Of a DNA stretch of 64,000 bases, positions 41,187 through 51,112 are shown piece by piece. Made by a program: the position numbers and the translations under genes. The stretch is from Candidatus Rikenella faecigallinarum. Lineage in GTDB: Bacteria > Bacteroidota > Bacteroidia > Bacteroidales > Rikenellaceae. The stretch is from NCBI GenBank assembly GCA_019113395.1, contig DXHL01000037.1, positions 1 to 64,000 on the forward strand, given 5' to 3'. The stretch's first letter is position 1, and the number at the start of each line of letters is the position of its first letter. Below the pieces are notes generated by a model. That model saw nothing but the letters and a program-made list of their open reading frames with translations, had not been told where the DNA came from and did not search any database.

Positions 41187-41618
41187 ATGAGATACACCAG
41201 CAAACAGGTGCAGATTGCCCGTCCCGACGCGATGATTTATCGGGTCTTGTCGAACTTCGAAAACTTCACCCCGATATTGGGCGACAAGGTCGAAGGGTGG
41301 GAAGCGACCGAAGAGCGGTGCAAGTTTCGCGCCAAGGGGATAACCGTGGGACTAAAGATGGTCGAGCGCCAACCGAACAAACTGATTAAGGTATGCGCAG
41401 ACGAGGCGGCAGGAGGGATGCCTATTCCCTTTACGTTTTGGGCGCAGATGAAAGACACCACCCCGGAGGGTTCGACGACTCCCAATACGCACATGCGGCT
41501 GGTGCTGGACATTGAGCTTAACCCGATGATGAAGATGATGGTGGGGGGCAAGATGCAGGATGCGGTCGATTCGATTGCCGAACAGATTGCCCAGGCGTTC
41601 AACAATGCCCACATCTAA
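41187..41618 (+). CDS. SRPBCC family protein
   Basis: VQIARPDAMIYRVLSNFENFTPIL, typical of Bacteroidota SRPBCC/START-like proteins. Confidence 0.75.
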   Translation: MRYTSKQVQIARPDAMIYRVLSNFENFTPILGDKVEGWEATEERCKFRAKGITVGLKMVERQPNKLIKVCADEAAGGMPIPFTFWAQMKDTTPEGSTTPNTHMRLVLDIELNPMMKMMVGGKMQDAVDSIAEQIAQAFNNAHI

Positions 41619-41708
41619 TTAGTCGTTCGTTCTGCTGCTGCCCATTACCGATTTTCACGGGCTCACTCTTTCACCATACAACACTATCCAATCCCATATT
41701 TAACCGTT

Positions 41709-43910
41709 ATGCGACGACTGCTTGCGATAGGACTTTTCGCGGTGCTGCTGGGGGCGGCACCTGTCGCCGTATGGGCGCGTGGAGAGAATCCCGTAGCGGC
41801 ACTCGTCGAACGGATACAGCCCGGCCAGAGTTCGCGATTCATTTTTGAGCTGGCCGACCAGCAGTCGCCCGAGGACTTTTTTGAACTGGACTCGCGGGCG
41901 GGGAAAGTGGTAGTACGAGGAAATAACTACCTGTCGGTAGCCGTGGGATTGAACTGGTACCTCAAATATTACGCGGGGGTGCACATCACCTGGAACAACC
42001 CCCACCCGCGCCTGAGCAATATCCGCTTTCCAAAACCCAAACAGGTCGAAAGGCACCAGACCGACCTGCTGGTGCGGTACTACATGAACTACTGCACCTT
42101 CTCCTACTCCACGGCTTTCTGGGACTGGAAACGGTGGGAACAGGAGATAGACTGGATGGCGCTGCACGGGGTGAGCCTGCCACTGTCGCTGACCGGGAGC
42201 GCCACGGTGTGGCGCAATACCCTGCTGGAGTTAGGATTCAGTGCTGAACAGATTGACCGCTTTATCGCAGGACCGGCACACCAGGCATGGTGGCTCATGA
42301 ACAACCTCGAGGGATGGGGCGGGCCCAACCTGCCCTCGTGGTACGAGCAGACGGCCGAGCTGGAGCAACGCATCGTGGAACGGTATCGGGAGTGGGGCAT
42401 TGAGCCAGTTTTTGCCGGCTATTCGGGGATGGTGCCGAGCGACACGGCCATGTGGCGCAAACTGGGATTGACCCGGGTGCAGAATCCGGGGTTATGGAAC
42501 GGGTATCAACGCCCGGCCTTTCTGCAACCGACCGACCCGATGTTCCCCAAGATTGCGGAGGTATATTACCGTAACTTAAAAGCCTTGTACGGCGATGGAG
42601 CAAAATATTTTGCCATCGACCCGTTCCACGAGGGCGGTTCGACGGCAGGTGTCGAATTGGGAGCAGCCGGTGCGGCGATTTACGAAGCGATGAAGGCAGC
42701 CAATCCGGGTGCCGTGTGGGTGGTACAGGCGTGGCAACAGTGTCCCCACCCCGAGATGATACAGGACCTGCCGGGGGGAGATGTGTTGGTGCTCGACCTC
42801 TTCAGCGAATCGAGGCCGCAGTGGGGGGACCCGCAGTCGCCGTGGCGACGCAACAAGGGATACGGACGGCACGACTGGGTATACTGCATGCTGCTGAACT
42901 TCGGGGGCAACGTGGGGATGTACGGCAAGATGCAGCGGGTTATTAACGGATACTATCAGGCACGGGAGATGCAAGCCGACGGAAATCCGCTGGCCCTGTA
43001 CATGAAAGGTGTTGGGGCCACGGCCGAAGGGATTGAAAACAACCCCGTGATGTTCGAGCTGCTCTATGAGTTGCCGTGGCGGGCCGAGAAGTTCGACCGC
43101 ACGGAGTGGCTGAACCAATATGTGACGGCACGCTACGGGCACACCTTGCCGCAAGTGACCGAAGCGTGGAAGATACTGGCTAACACGGTTTACGACCCGC
43201 CCTACACGAGTTTGCAAGAGGGAACCACCGAGTCGGTGTTGTGTGCCCGGCCGGCGCTGCGGGTCGAACGGGTCTCGTCGTGGGGCTCGGCCGCATTGGC
43301 CTATGACGCACAAGAAACACAGCGCGCTTTAGGCCTGCTGCTGGAGGTGGCCGACCGTTTCCGCGGCTGCAACAACTTTGAATACGACCTGGTCGATGTG
43401 GCGCGTCAGGCTCTGGCTGACCGCGCCAACCTCCTGCTCAAGGAGGTCGAGGCGGCCTACGACCGGGGCGACCGCGAGCAGTTTCGCGAACGGTCGAACC
43501 GTTTTTTGGAACTGATTTTGCTACAGGACAGTTTGCTCTCCTCCCGTCCCGAATTTATGGTCGGCGGGTGGATAGAGTCAGCCATGCGCTGGGGGCGTTA
43601 TCCCGAGCAGCAGGAGTTCTACCGCTGGAATGCCCGCACGCTGCTGACCACCTGGGGCAATCGCCACGCGGCCAATGTGGGCGGGCTGCACGATTACGCC
43701 CATCGGGAGTGGGCCGGGATGCTGCGCGACTACTACTATCCGCGTTGGAAAGCCTTTTTCGACGCAATGAATGCGGGCGAGGTACCGCCCGTCGACTACT
43801 ATCCGATGGAGGCGGCCTGGGCGGCGGGCACCCAGCCCTACGCCACCAGCGCCGAACAGGACCCGATACGGATGGCCCGAGAAGTATATAACAGACTCAT
43901 CAAACTATAG
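41709..43910 (+). CDS. Alpha-N-acetylglucosaminidase, GH89
   Basis: Signal peptide; YYMNYCTFSYSTAFWDWKRWEQEIDWMALHGVSLPLSLTG, YFAIDPFHEGGS, NFGGNVGMYG: NAGLU family motifs. Confidence 0.95.
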   Translation: MRRLLAIGLFAVLLGAAPVAVWARGENPVAALVERIQPGQSSRFIFELADQQSPEDFFELDSRAGKVVVRGNNYLSVAVGLNWYLKYYAGVHITWNNPHPRLSNIRFPKPKQVERHQTDLLVRYYMNYCTFSYSTAFWDWKRWEQEIDWMALHGVSLPLSLTGSATVWRNTLLELGFSAEQIDRFIAGPAHQAWWLMNNLEGWGGPNLPSWYEQTAELEQRIVERYREWGIEPVFAGYSGMVPSDTAMWRKLGLTRVQNPGLWNGYQRPAFLQPTDPMFPKIAEVYYRNLKALYGDGAKYFAIDPFHEGGSTAGVELGAAGAAIYEAMKAANPGAVWVVQAWQQCPHPEMIQDLPGGDVLVLDLFSESRPQWGDPQSPWRRNKGYGRHDWVYCMLLNFGGNVGMYGKMQRVINGYYQAREMQADGNPLALYMKGVGATAEGIENNPVMFELLYELPWRAEKFDRTEWLNQYVTARYGHTLPQVTEAWKILANTVYDPPYTSLQEGTTESVLCARPALRVERVSSWGSAALAYDAQETQRALGLLLEVADRFRGCNNFEYDLVDVARQALADRANLLLKEVEAAYDRGDREQFRERSNRFLELILLQDSLLSSRPEFMVGGWIESAMRWGRYPEQQEFYRWNARTLLTTWGNRHAANVGGLHDYAHREWAGMLRDYYYPRWKAFFDAMNAGEVPPVDYYPMEAAWAAGTQPYATSAEQDPIRMAREVYNRLIKL

Positions 43911-43911
43911 T

Positions 43912-44703
43912 ATGGCGATGAACGAGCTTTACTACATCGATACACACGCGCATCTGTACGATGCCGATTTCGACAGCGACCGACGCGAAACGATAGAGCG
44001 AGCCGTGGCAGCCGGTGTGCGCAAGGTTATCCTGCCCGCCGTGGACTCCCACAGCCACGCTGCTCTGCTTGAGACGGTTCGCACCTATCCCGACGTGTGC
44101 CATGCCGCGATTGGGATACACCCCACCTCGATTAACGAAAACACCAAGTGGCGCGAAGAGCTGCAACGGGTTCGCCAAATGCTGAAAGAACCGCCCGTAC
44201 GGTGGTGTGCCATCGGCGAAGTGGGACTCGACCTCCACTGGAGCACCAGCTCCCTCACCGAACAGTGTCAGGCGCTGGTGATTCAGATGCAGATGGCCAT
44301 TGAGTACGACCTGCCGCTGATTTTGCATGTGCGGGATGCGTGGAACGAGATTTTCCCGCTGCTCGAACCGCTCCACGGACAGATTCGCGGGGTCTTCCAC
44401 AGTTTCCAGGGAACCCTGAAAGACTATTATCAAATCAAGGAGCTGGGGAATTTTGCCGTGGGCATCGGCGGATTTATCACCTACAAAAACTCTGCAACGG
44501 CCAAAGTCATCGAGCAGATTCCGATTGAAGATATTGTGCTGGAGACCGACTCCCCCTACCTGACCCCGGTTCCCTACCGCGGGACACGCAACGAGAGTGC
44601 GCACATTCCGGTCATTGCGGCCAAGATTGCCGAAATCAAAGGCCTCTCGGTCGAAACGGTCATGGAATCTACCACAACCCGCGCCCGGTCACTCTTTTTC
44701 TAA
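43912..44703 (+). CDS. tatD: TatD family hydrolase
   Basis: YIDTHAHLYDADFDSDR, IGIHPTS, AIGEVGLDLHW, LETDSPYLTPVPYRGTRNES. Confidence 0.93.
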   Translation: MAMNELYYIDTHAHLYDADFDSDRRETIERAVAAGVRKVILPAVDSHSHAALLETVRTYPDVCHAAIGIHPTSINENTKWREELQRVRQMLKEPPVRWCAIGEVGLDLHWSTSSLTEQCQALVIQMQMAIEYDLPLILHVRDAWNEIFPLLEPLHGQIRGVFHSFQGTLKDYYQIKELGNFAVGIGGFITYKNSATAKVIEQIPIEDIVLETDSPYLTPVPYRGTRNESAHIPVIAAKIAEIKGLSVETVMESTTTRARSLFF

Positions 44704-44709
44704 TCGATT

Positions 44710-45219
44710 ATGGCAGGAGTAGACGCAAACTATAAATTCCGATTCCGCATCGACCGACGTACCCGATGGTTTACCCTGGGGGCGCTGGCGGTGATTGCCT
44801 GCGGAGTAGGGGCATTGTTCTACAGCTCGGGGGGGAGTTACCTGCCGGCCTGGTTTACCACCGTGGTGGCAGCGCTGCTGCTCCTGGCCGCTCTCTCCAT
44901 TCCGCGTTTTATGCGCGTATCGCCCCACTCGGTCGAGATACACTGCGTGATGGAGCTGATAAAGATTCCCGTGCGGGACATTCGCTATGTCCGTTTCATC
45001 GAACGCAGCCAAATGAGATATTGCTTCCCTATCTGGGGAATTTACGGCATTGGAGGATACTACGGATACTATTTCAGTTTGCGCGAACGGAAAGTGTTTC
45101 GTCTGGCGGCCTCGCAATGGCGCAATTTTGTGTTGATTGAGGACATTTACGAGGAGCAGTATGTGGTGAGTTGCGACGACCCGGCCACCTTTGTGCAGGC
45201 GATTGAACAGTATAAGTAG
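44710..45219 (+). CDS. PH domain-containing membrane protein
   Basis: Two TM helices followed by PH-like segment VEIHCVMELIKIPVRDIRYVRFIE. Confidence 0.6.
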   Translation: MAGVDANYKFRFRIDRRTRWFTLGALAVIACGVGALFYSSGGSYLPAWFTTVVAALLLLAALSIPRFMRVSPHSVEIHCVMELIKIPVRDIRYVRFIERSQMRYCFPIWGIYGIGGYYGYYFSLRERKVFRLAASQWRNFVLIEDIYEEQYVVSCDDPATFVQAIEQYK

Positions 45220-45266
45220 GGGATTGATTTCGGCACGTTAAAAGTACGGCCGAAGGCGGATACAGC

Positions 45267-45306
45267 GGGGGCGGAGAAAAACACCGATGTGTTTTTCTCC
45301 GCCCCC
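45267..45306. terminator. Long perfect hairpin, likely bidirectional terminator
   Basis: GGGGGCGGAGAAAAACAC CGAT GTGTTTTTCTCCGCCCCC, 18-bp arms. Confidence 0.6.
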
Positions 45307-45315
45307 GAATCTTTT

Positions 45316-45353
45316 CGCAGGGTGTCGCACCTTCCCGGGTGCGACACCCTGCG
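45316..45353. repeat. Second adjacent perfect hairpin, no T-tract
   Basis: CGCAGGGTGTCGCACC TTCCCG GGTGCGACACCCTGCG, 16-bp arms. Confidence 0.85.
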
Positions 45354-45378
45354 CCTTATCTATCCAATCGCAAGCCCC

Positions 45379-46569
45379 CTACTTCAACACGCCCAACTCC
45401 TTGCCCACCTTCGTAAAGGCAGCGATACAACGGTCGAGGTGCTCGCGTTCATGCCCCGCAGAAACCTGCACCCGAATACGGGCCTGGTCCTTCGGAACCA
45501 CCGGGTAGTAGAAGCCCGTCACGTAAATCCCCTCATCCTGTAGTTTGGCCGCAAAGTCCTGCGACAACTTGGCATCGTAGAGCATCACCGCACAGATGGC
45601 CGACTGGGTCGGTTTAATATCGAACCCGGCAGCAATCATCCGTTCGCGGAAATAGGTAACGTTTTCCGCCAGTTTGGTATGCAGGTCATCGCTCTCGGCC
45701 AGCATCTTGAAGAGTTCGATACCCGCACCGACCACTGCCGGCGGAATGGAGTTCGAGAAGAGATAGGGCCGCGACCGCTGGCGCAACATGTCGATAATCT
45801 CTTTCCGTCCGGTCGTGAAACCGCCGACAGCACCGCCAAACGCTTTACCAAGGGTTCCTGTAATGATATCGACCTTGCCGCGCACGTCGAAGAGTTCGGT
45901 CACCCCACGTCCCGTGCGTCCCACAACGCCTGCCGAGTGGCACTCGTCCACCATCACCAGGGCATCGTATTTTTCGGCCAGTTCGCAGATTTTATCCATC
46001 GGAGCCACATTCCCGTCCATCGAGAAGACCCCGTCGGTCACGATAATACGGAAACGCTGCGCCTGCGCCAGTTTCAACTGAGTTTCGAGGTCCTGCATGT
46101 CGGCATTGGCATAACGATAGCGTTTGGCCTTGCAGAGCCGCACCCCGTCGATAATCGAAGCATGGTTCAGGGCATCCGAAATAATGGCATCCTCTTCGCC
46201 GAGAATCGGCTCGAAGACCCCGCCGTTGGCATCGAAACAGGCCGCATAGAGAATCGTCTCTTCCGTTCCGAAGTAGTCGGAGATGGCCTTTTCGAGTTGC
46301 TTGTGAATGTCCTGCGTCCCGCAGATAAAGCGTACCGACGACATGCCGAACCCGTGGGTATCCATGGCCCGTTTGGCCGCTTCGATAAGCCGCGGATTGT
46401 TCGACAGACCCAGGTAGTTGTTGGCACAAAAATTGAGCACTTTGTCGGTCCCGGCAACCGTAATTTCGGCCTGCTGCGGTCCGGTAATAATGCGTTCACG
46501 CTTGTAGAGTCCGGCAGCATCGATAGCAGCCAGTTCCTGTGCCAGGTATTGTTTGATTTTACCGTACAT
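45379..46569 (-). CDS. kbl: Glycine C-acetyltransferase
   Basis: NFCANNYLGLSNNPRLIEAAKRAMDTHGFGMSSVRFICGTQDIHKQLE; PLP-Lys motif GTLGKAFGGAVGG. Confidence 0.95.
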   Translation of the reverse strand: MYGKIKQYLAQELAAIDAAGLYKRERIITGPQQAEITVAGTDKVLNFCANNYLGLSNNPRLIEAAKRAMDTHGFGMSSVRFICGTQDIHKQLEKAISDYFGTEETILYAACFDANGGVFEPILGEEDAIISDALNHASIIDGVRLCKAKRYRYANADMQDLETQLKLAQAQRFRIIVTDGVFSMDGNVAPMDKICELAEKYDALVMVDECHSAGVVGRTGRGVTELFDVRGKVDIITGTLGKAFGGAVGGFTTGRKEIIDMLRQRSRPYLFSNSIPPAVVGAGIELFKMLAESDDLHTKLAENVTYFRERMIAAGFDIKPTQSAICAVMLYDAKLSQDFAAKLQDEGIYVTGFYYPVVPKDQARIRVQVSAGHEREHLDRCIAAFTKVGKELGVLK

Positions 46570-46598
46570 GGTTTGGTAAGAAAAAAGGTTAGTTATTA

Positions 46599-46629
46599 CA
46601 AAGGTACCGGATTGGCTCCATAAAAACAA
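46599..46629 (-). promoter_or_regulatory. Putative promoter of kbl
   Basis: Minus strand TTG - 20 nt - TACCTTTG upstream of the kbl ATG. Confidence 0.55.
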
Positions 46630-46797
46630 CTGCATCGTTCGAAAGCGAATCGTGGCCGGGAAAAATTACTTTTCTCCCGGCAAAACAGGAACATATCCTG
46701 ATACGGTTTTTTTTGGAACAGAAAAAGAAGAGAGCGGGAAGTTTGAAAATTTATTTAATTAATTTTGTATTTTCAAGAAAACAGAACAATAGTATTT

Positions 46798-46836
46798 CGA
46801 TTGAAATCGTTTTACAGCATATAATCAAGATTATAT
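46798..46836. promoter_or_regulatory. Cluster of palindromes, candidate TetR/AT-hook operator region
   Basis: CGATT GA AATCG (46798..46809) and ATATAATC AA GATTATAT (46819..46836, perfect 8-bp arms) in a markedly AT-rich intergenic region. Confidence 0.5.
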
Positions 46837-46927
46837 AGAGTTTATAAAAGTATGGCTTCATTTTTGCTTAAACAGATTTAGCGTTCTCATCCTCTACACG
46901 AACCACATAAAATATACATATACCTGC

Positions 46928-47716
46928 ATGAGCACACAGTCGAAAGCGCCCCGTCGCGCGAAGAACGAAAGTTCAGCCACTACTCCGGTCAAACGTCGCC
47001 CGGGCCGACCGCGCAAGAGTGAGTCCGGGACCCCGACCGCCAAGACCCAAACTGCCCGTCAGACACGCATGGCCGCCAAACGGGCCGGAACCTCAACCCG
47101 CGAACTGATTATCGCCCGGGCCAACGAGATTATCAACCGGACCGGCGTAGTCGACCTGCGCATAGAGACGTTGGCGCAATCGCTGGGTCTGAGCCCCGGC
47201 AACATCACCTACCACTTTCCGAAAAAAGAGGACATCATTACCGCCATTTGGGACGAGTACACCGCTACCATGCGCGATGCCACCAGCGAAATTATCACCC
47301 CGCTGCTGGACATCAAACAGCTGTACCTCTACTTTCGGACGGCAGCCGCCAAAGCCATTAACTATGTGGGTGTAACGGCCTACTATTTCGGCGACATGGG
47401 GGCTCTGATTCGCGAGAACGAGACTTTCCGCTACCAGATTCAACACGCGCGGGACCTTATATTCACAGCTTACGACACCCTGGCACGGAACGGGTATATG
47501 GTCCCCATCGAAGACCCTCAGCTAAAAGAGCTGACCTTCAATGCCCAGATGACCATGTTACGGTGGTGGATAAACCATGCCCTGACCAAATGTTCACAAT
47601 CTGAACTGGGGTCTGTCATGGACCGTTACATATCCCTGTCACTGCTGCAACTGCTACCCTACCTGACCGAATCGGGTCGCCGCCAATTTACCCACGTTAT
47701 CAACCTGTTAAAATAA
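46928..47716 (+). CDS. TetR/AcrR family regulator with AT-hook-like N-terminal tail
   Basis: N-tail VKRRPGRPRKSES; HTH DLRIETLAQSLGLSPGNITYHFPKKEDI. Confidence 0.88.
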   Translation: MSTQSKAPRRAKNESSATTPVKRRPGRPRKSESGTPTAKTQTARQTRMAAKRAGTSTRELIIARANEIINRTGVVDLRIETLAQSLGLSPGNITYHFPKKEDIITAIWDEYTATMRDATSEIITPLLDIKQLYLYFRTAAAKAINYVGVTAYYFGDMGALIRENETFRYQIQHARDLIFTAYDTLARNGYMVPIEDPQLKELTFNAQMTMLRWWINHALTKCSQSELGSVMDRYISLSLLQLLPYLTESGRRQFTHVINLLK

Positions 47717-47722
47717 CCGACC

Positions 47723-48463
47723 ATGCCCAGAACGAAAACGACAACCAAAGTTCAGCCCAAAGCTGCCGTAGCGGCTCCGTTGACCGATGATGAAGTCTCG
47801 ACGCGGGAAATGATACTCCGTCGCTCGCTGGAGTTGATTAACGCCCGGGGGATGGTCGATTTCCGCATCGACACGCTGGCTCAATCGCTGGGATTAAGCC
47901 CGGGAAACATCACTTACCACTTTTCGCGCAAGGAAGATATCTGCGTAGCCTTGTGGGAACAGTATCTGGAAGATTACGGCCAGGTGGTTCGCTCGCTGAC
48001 CACGCTGCTCGACATGAAACAGCTCTTTCTGCTGAACCGCATCAACATCCACCTCAACTACAAGTATCGAGGCGTGGTCGTCTTCCGCAGTGCTGACCTG
48101 GGAGCGATGCGCCGTGACCTGGAGGCGGGACGGGAAAACGAAGCGGAACACTTCACCATTGCGCGTCGTGTCATGCAACTGCTGGCACAAAACGGATACC
48201 TGAATGACGATGCCACGGCCGAGATTGTGGACGGAATTAACACCTACCACTACATTATGATGCGGTGGGGGATTAACTTTGCCTATCAGGCCTATACGCC
48301 GGAGGAGGTGGAGTCACAGCTCGACTATCTGTCTCTGCTGACGCTCCATGCCCTCTACCCGACCCTGAGCCAGAAGGGGCGGGATGAGTTTGCGGAGATT
48401 ATGGAGAAGGTTACGACGAACAGTCTGCTGGGCGACAACCCCATCCAGCATCTGGGGCAATAA
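47723..48463 (+). CDS. TetR/AcrR family regulator, tandem paralog
   Basis: HTH DFRIDTLAQSLGLSPGNITYHFSRKEDI; clear similarity to the upstream gene along the length. Confidence 0.88.
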   Translation: MPRTKTTTKVQPKAAVAAPLTDDEVSTREMILRRSLELINARGMVDFRIDTLAQSLGLSPGNITYHFSRKEDICVALWEQYLEDYGQVVRSLTTLLDMKQLFLLNRINIHLNYKYRGVVVFRSADLGAMRRDLEAGRENEAEHFTIARRVMQLLAQNGYLNDDATAEIVDGINTYHYIMMRWGINFAYQAYTPEEVESQLDYLSLLTLHALYPTLSQKGRDEFAEIMEKVTTNSLLGDNPIQHLGQ

Positions 48464-48496
48464 CGCTCAGCCTCTTTTTCCCCCAGGGAGCACCTT

Positions 48497-48538
48497 AGCA
48501 CGGGTCTGCAGGCATACACCTGCAGACCCGTGCTCTTT
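48497..48538. terminator. Hairpin terminator between convergent genes
   Basis: AGCACGGGTCTGCAGG CATACA CCTGCAGACCCGTGCT followed by CTTTT. Confidence 0.75.
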
Positions 48539-48547
48539 TGTCGGGGT

Positions 48548-49582
48548 TTAGAGGAAGAAGGGGAGCAGGTGAATAACCACGGTACACCCCATCATCAGGG
48601 CATAGAGGAAATTTGAGACAAAGTTGGGCTTTCGATTGTTGAAGTAGGTAGGGATAATGACCGCCAGAGGGATGGCCAGAATCGGGAGCAGATAAAGCGA
48701 CCGTGCCGGCAGAAAGACCAGAATAAGCACCAGTACGGCCCACATCCAGATAAAGTAGATGTAGACTTTGAAGGGTTTGAGTTTGTAGCTTCGGCTTCGT
48801 CCGAAGAAGGTAATCATCGAGAGGATGAAGAGGATGGCGACACACCCGATAAAGGTCCACTCGAAGCTGCTGAAGAGTTTGACGGAGGGGAGGGTTCTGG
48901 GTGTAAGGAGGGCTGTTCGGATATTTTCGAAGGTTCCGAGGAAATCGCCACCGGCGAGCCATACACCATACGCACTGAAGAAGACAGGAATAAGCCAGCC
49001 TCCCAGTGCAGCGACCCATTCGCGGAGGTCGAAGAGTCGGAAGATGACCAGTCCGACCGGAATCAGCACCACCAGCAGCAGGGCCGGCGCATAGATGACT
49101 CCGGCCAGCCCGAAGATAAAGCCGACGGTCATATAGGCACCCGAGGCGAGGGGTTTGTAGTTATAGCTTCGGAAGATGATTTCGAGTGCCACGAGCAGCA
49201 GGAAGGCCACCAGCAGGGGTCGGAAGCTCATGTAGGAGTTGTAGTACCCGGAGCTGACCAGCAGGTAGATGATGGCGGGCATGTAGGTTCTCTCGAGGAA
49301 GATGACGTTTCGGATAACGACCCGGGTGACGAAAAAGGAGTTGATGAAGACCAGGAGCGAGGAGAGCAGGATACCGACACCGGGGACAAAACTAATCCAG
49401 TGGTCGATAAGCGAGCCGAGGGGCACCCCGGCCATGGGTGTCACCGCACGGGTATCGTGTCCGGCCGCCACCAGCCCCGAGCGGACCGGGTGCAGGAGTT
49501 CGGCCCCCCAGAAGATGACAGCGAGCAGGACGAAATACAGGAGCGTTTTGAGGAGGCTCTGTCGGGTGAGGTCGAGGCTCAT
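48548..49582 (-). CDS. DUF6427-like multi-TM membrane protein
   Basis: About ten hydrophobic segments; RNVIFLERTYMPAIIYLLVSSGYYN pattern seen in Bacteroidota DUF6427 proteins. Confidence 0.65.
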   Translation of the reverse strand: MSLDLTRQSLLKTLLYFVLLAVIFWGAELLHPVRSGLVAAGHDTRAVTPMAGVPLGSLIDHWISFVPGVGILLSSLLVFINSFFVTRVVIRNVIFLERTYMPAIIYLLVSSGYYNSYMSFRPLLVAFLLLVALEIIFRSYNYKPLASGAYMTVGFIFGLAGVIYAPALLLVVLIPVGLVIFRLFDLREWVAALGGWLIPVFFSAYGVWLAGGDFLGTFENIRTALLTPRTLPSVKLFSSFEWTFIGCVAILFILSMITFFGRSRSYKLKPFKVYIYFIWMWAVLVLILVFLPARSLYLLPILAIPLAVIIPTYFNNRKPNFVSNFLYALMMGCTVVIHLLPFFL

Positions 49583-49715
49583 TGCCGTGGGTGTTTCGAG
49601 GGTTTCGTAAAGGGAACGGTATTCCGAGGAGGAGGAGAGGTTTTGCGCGGGGCACGTGTCGAGACTACCCGCCCTTGCAAGGCGCTGGCGGGTAGTCAGG
49701 GCAGGTTGTCCGCTG

Positions 49716-51023
49716 TTAGAGCAAGTCCCGTCCTATGTCCCGACGGCAATATTTCCCGTCGTACTGTATGCGGTCGATGGTTTGATAGGAGTGCTGTGTC
49801 GCCTCGGGTATGGAGTTTCCGAAGGAGGTCACGGCCAGCACCCGTCCTCCGGAGGTCACCACTTCGCCGTTTTTGAGCGCCGTGCCGGCATGGAAGACCA
49901 CACTGCCGTTGGGAGCCGAGGCTTCGCCTTCGGGCAGCCCTTCGATAACCATCCCCTTGGGATAGCTGCCCGGATACCCGCCCGAAACGCAGACCACCGT
50001 GGCAGCGGTTTGCGGCGTAATTTCGAGCGTTTTTTCGTGGAGGGTCTGGTGGGCAATGCCTTCGAAGAGGTCAATGATATCGGATGTAATTCGCGGCAGC
50101 ACCACTTCGGTCTCGGGGTCCCCCATCCGCACGTTGTATTCAATGACCATGGGGTCTCCGCCGCAGTTCATCAGGCCGATAAAGATAAAACCGGTGTAGT
50201 CCAGCCCCTCTTCCTGAATCCCGCGCACGGTGGGTTCAACAATGCGCGTGCGCACCTTCTCCATAAATTCAGGCGTGGCAAAAGGCACGGGCGAGACTGC
50301 CCCCATCCCGCCGGTATTGAGTCCCGTATCGCCCTCACCGACCCGTTTATAGTCTTTGGCCTCGGGTAAAATCTTGTACGAGCGGCCGTCGGTCGCCACA
50401 AACACCGACACCTCAATGCCCGAGAGATACTCTTCGATAACCACCTTTTTCGAGGCGGCTCCGAATTTACCGTCGAGCATGGCTCGCAGTTCCTGTTGAG
50501 CCTCCTGCAGGTCGTTCAGAATCAACACCCCTTTCCCGGCCGCCAGCCCGTCAGCCTTCAGCACATAGGGAGCCTTCACCTTTTCGGCCAAGAAGGCACA
50601 CCCCTGCTCTACATTCTCGGGCGTCACCGTAAAATAGGCGGCCGTGGGCACCCCGTGGCGGGCCATAAAGGCCTTGGCGTACTCCTTGCTTCCCTCGAGC
50701 TGCGCAGCCTCCTGCGACGGCCCGATAACCGGAATATGACGAATCTCGGGGTCGTTCAGGAAGTAGTCCTTCACCCCGTCCACCAACGGCTGTTCGGGTC
50801 CCACCACCACCAGGTTGATGTAGTTGTTCAGCACAAACTGCTTGAGGGCGGGGAAATTCGCCGGGTCGAGGTCCACATTCACCCCGCAGTTGCGGGTTCC
50901 AGCATTCCCGGGAGCGATATAGAGTTTTTCGAGGCGTTCGCTTTGTGCGATTTTCCAGGCAAAGGCGTGTTCGCGTCCGCCGCTGCCGAGCAGCAAAATA
51001 TTGACCGTTTGAGGCAATTTCAT
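49716..51023 (-). CDS. purD: Phosphoribosylamine--glycine ligase
   Basis: ILLLGSGGREHAFAWKIAQS, APYVLKADGLAAGKGV, EYNVRMGDPETEVVLPRI. Confidence 0.97.
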   Translation of the reverse strand: MKLPQTVNILLLGSGGREHAFAWKIAQSERLEKLYIAPGNAGTRNCGVNVDLDPANFPALKQFVLNNYINLVVVGPEQPLVDGVKDYFLNDPEIRHIPVIGPSQEAAQLEGSKEYAKAFMARHGVPTAAYFTVTPENVEQGCAFLAEKVKAPYVLKADGLAAGKGVLILNDLQEAQQELRAMLDGKFGAASKKVVIEEYLSGIEVSVFVATDGRSYKILPEAKDYKRVGEGDTGLNTGGMGAVSPVPFATPEFMEKVRTRIVEPTVRGIQEEGLDYTGFIFIGLMNCGGDPMVIEYNVRMGDPETEVVLPRITSDIIDLFEGIAHQTLHEKTLEITPQTAATVVCVSGGYPGSYPKGMVIEGLPEGEASAPNGSVVFHAGTALKNGEVVTSGGRVLAVTSFGNSIPEATQHSYQTIDRIQYDGKYCRRDIGRDLL

Positions 51024-51112
51024 CGTGCAGGATTTTTTTAACCCCGCAAAGATAGCTAATTTTGGCGCGGCCGACAATGCGGCCGAACAAATAAACCCAC
51101 AAACACACATTT

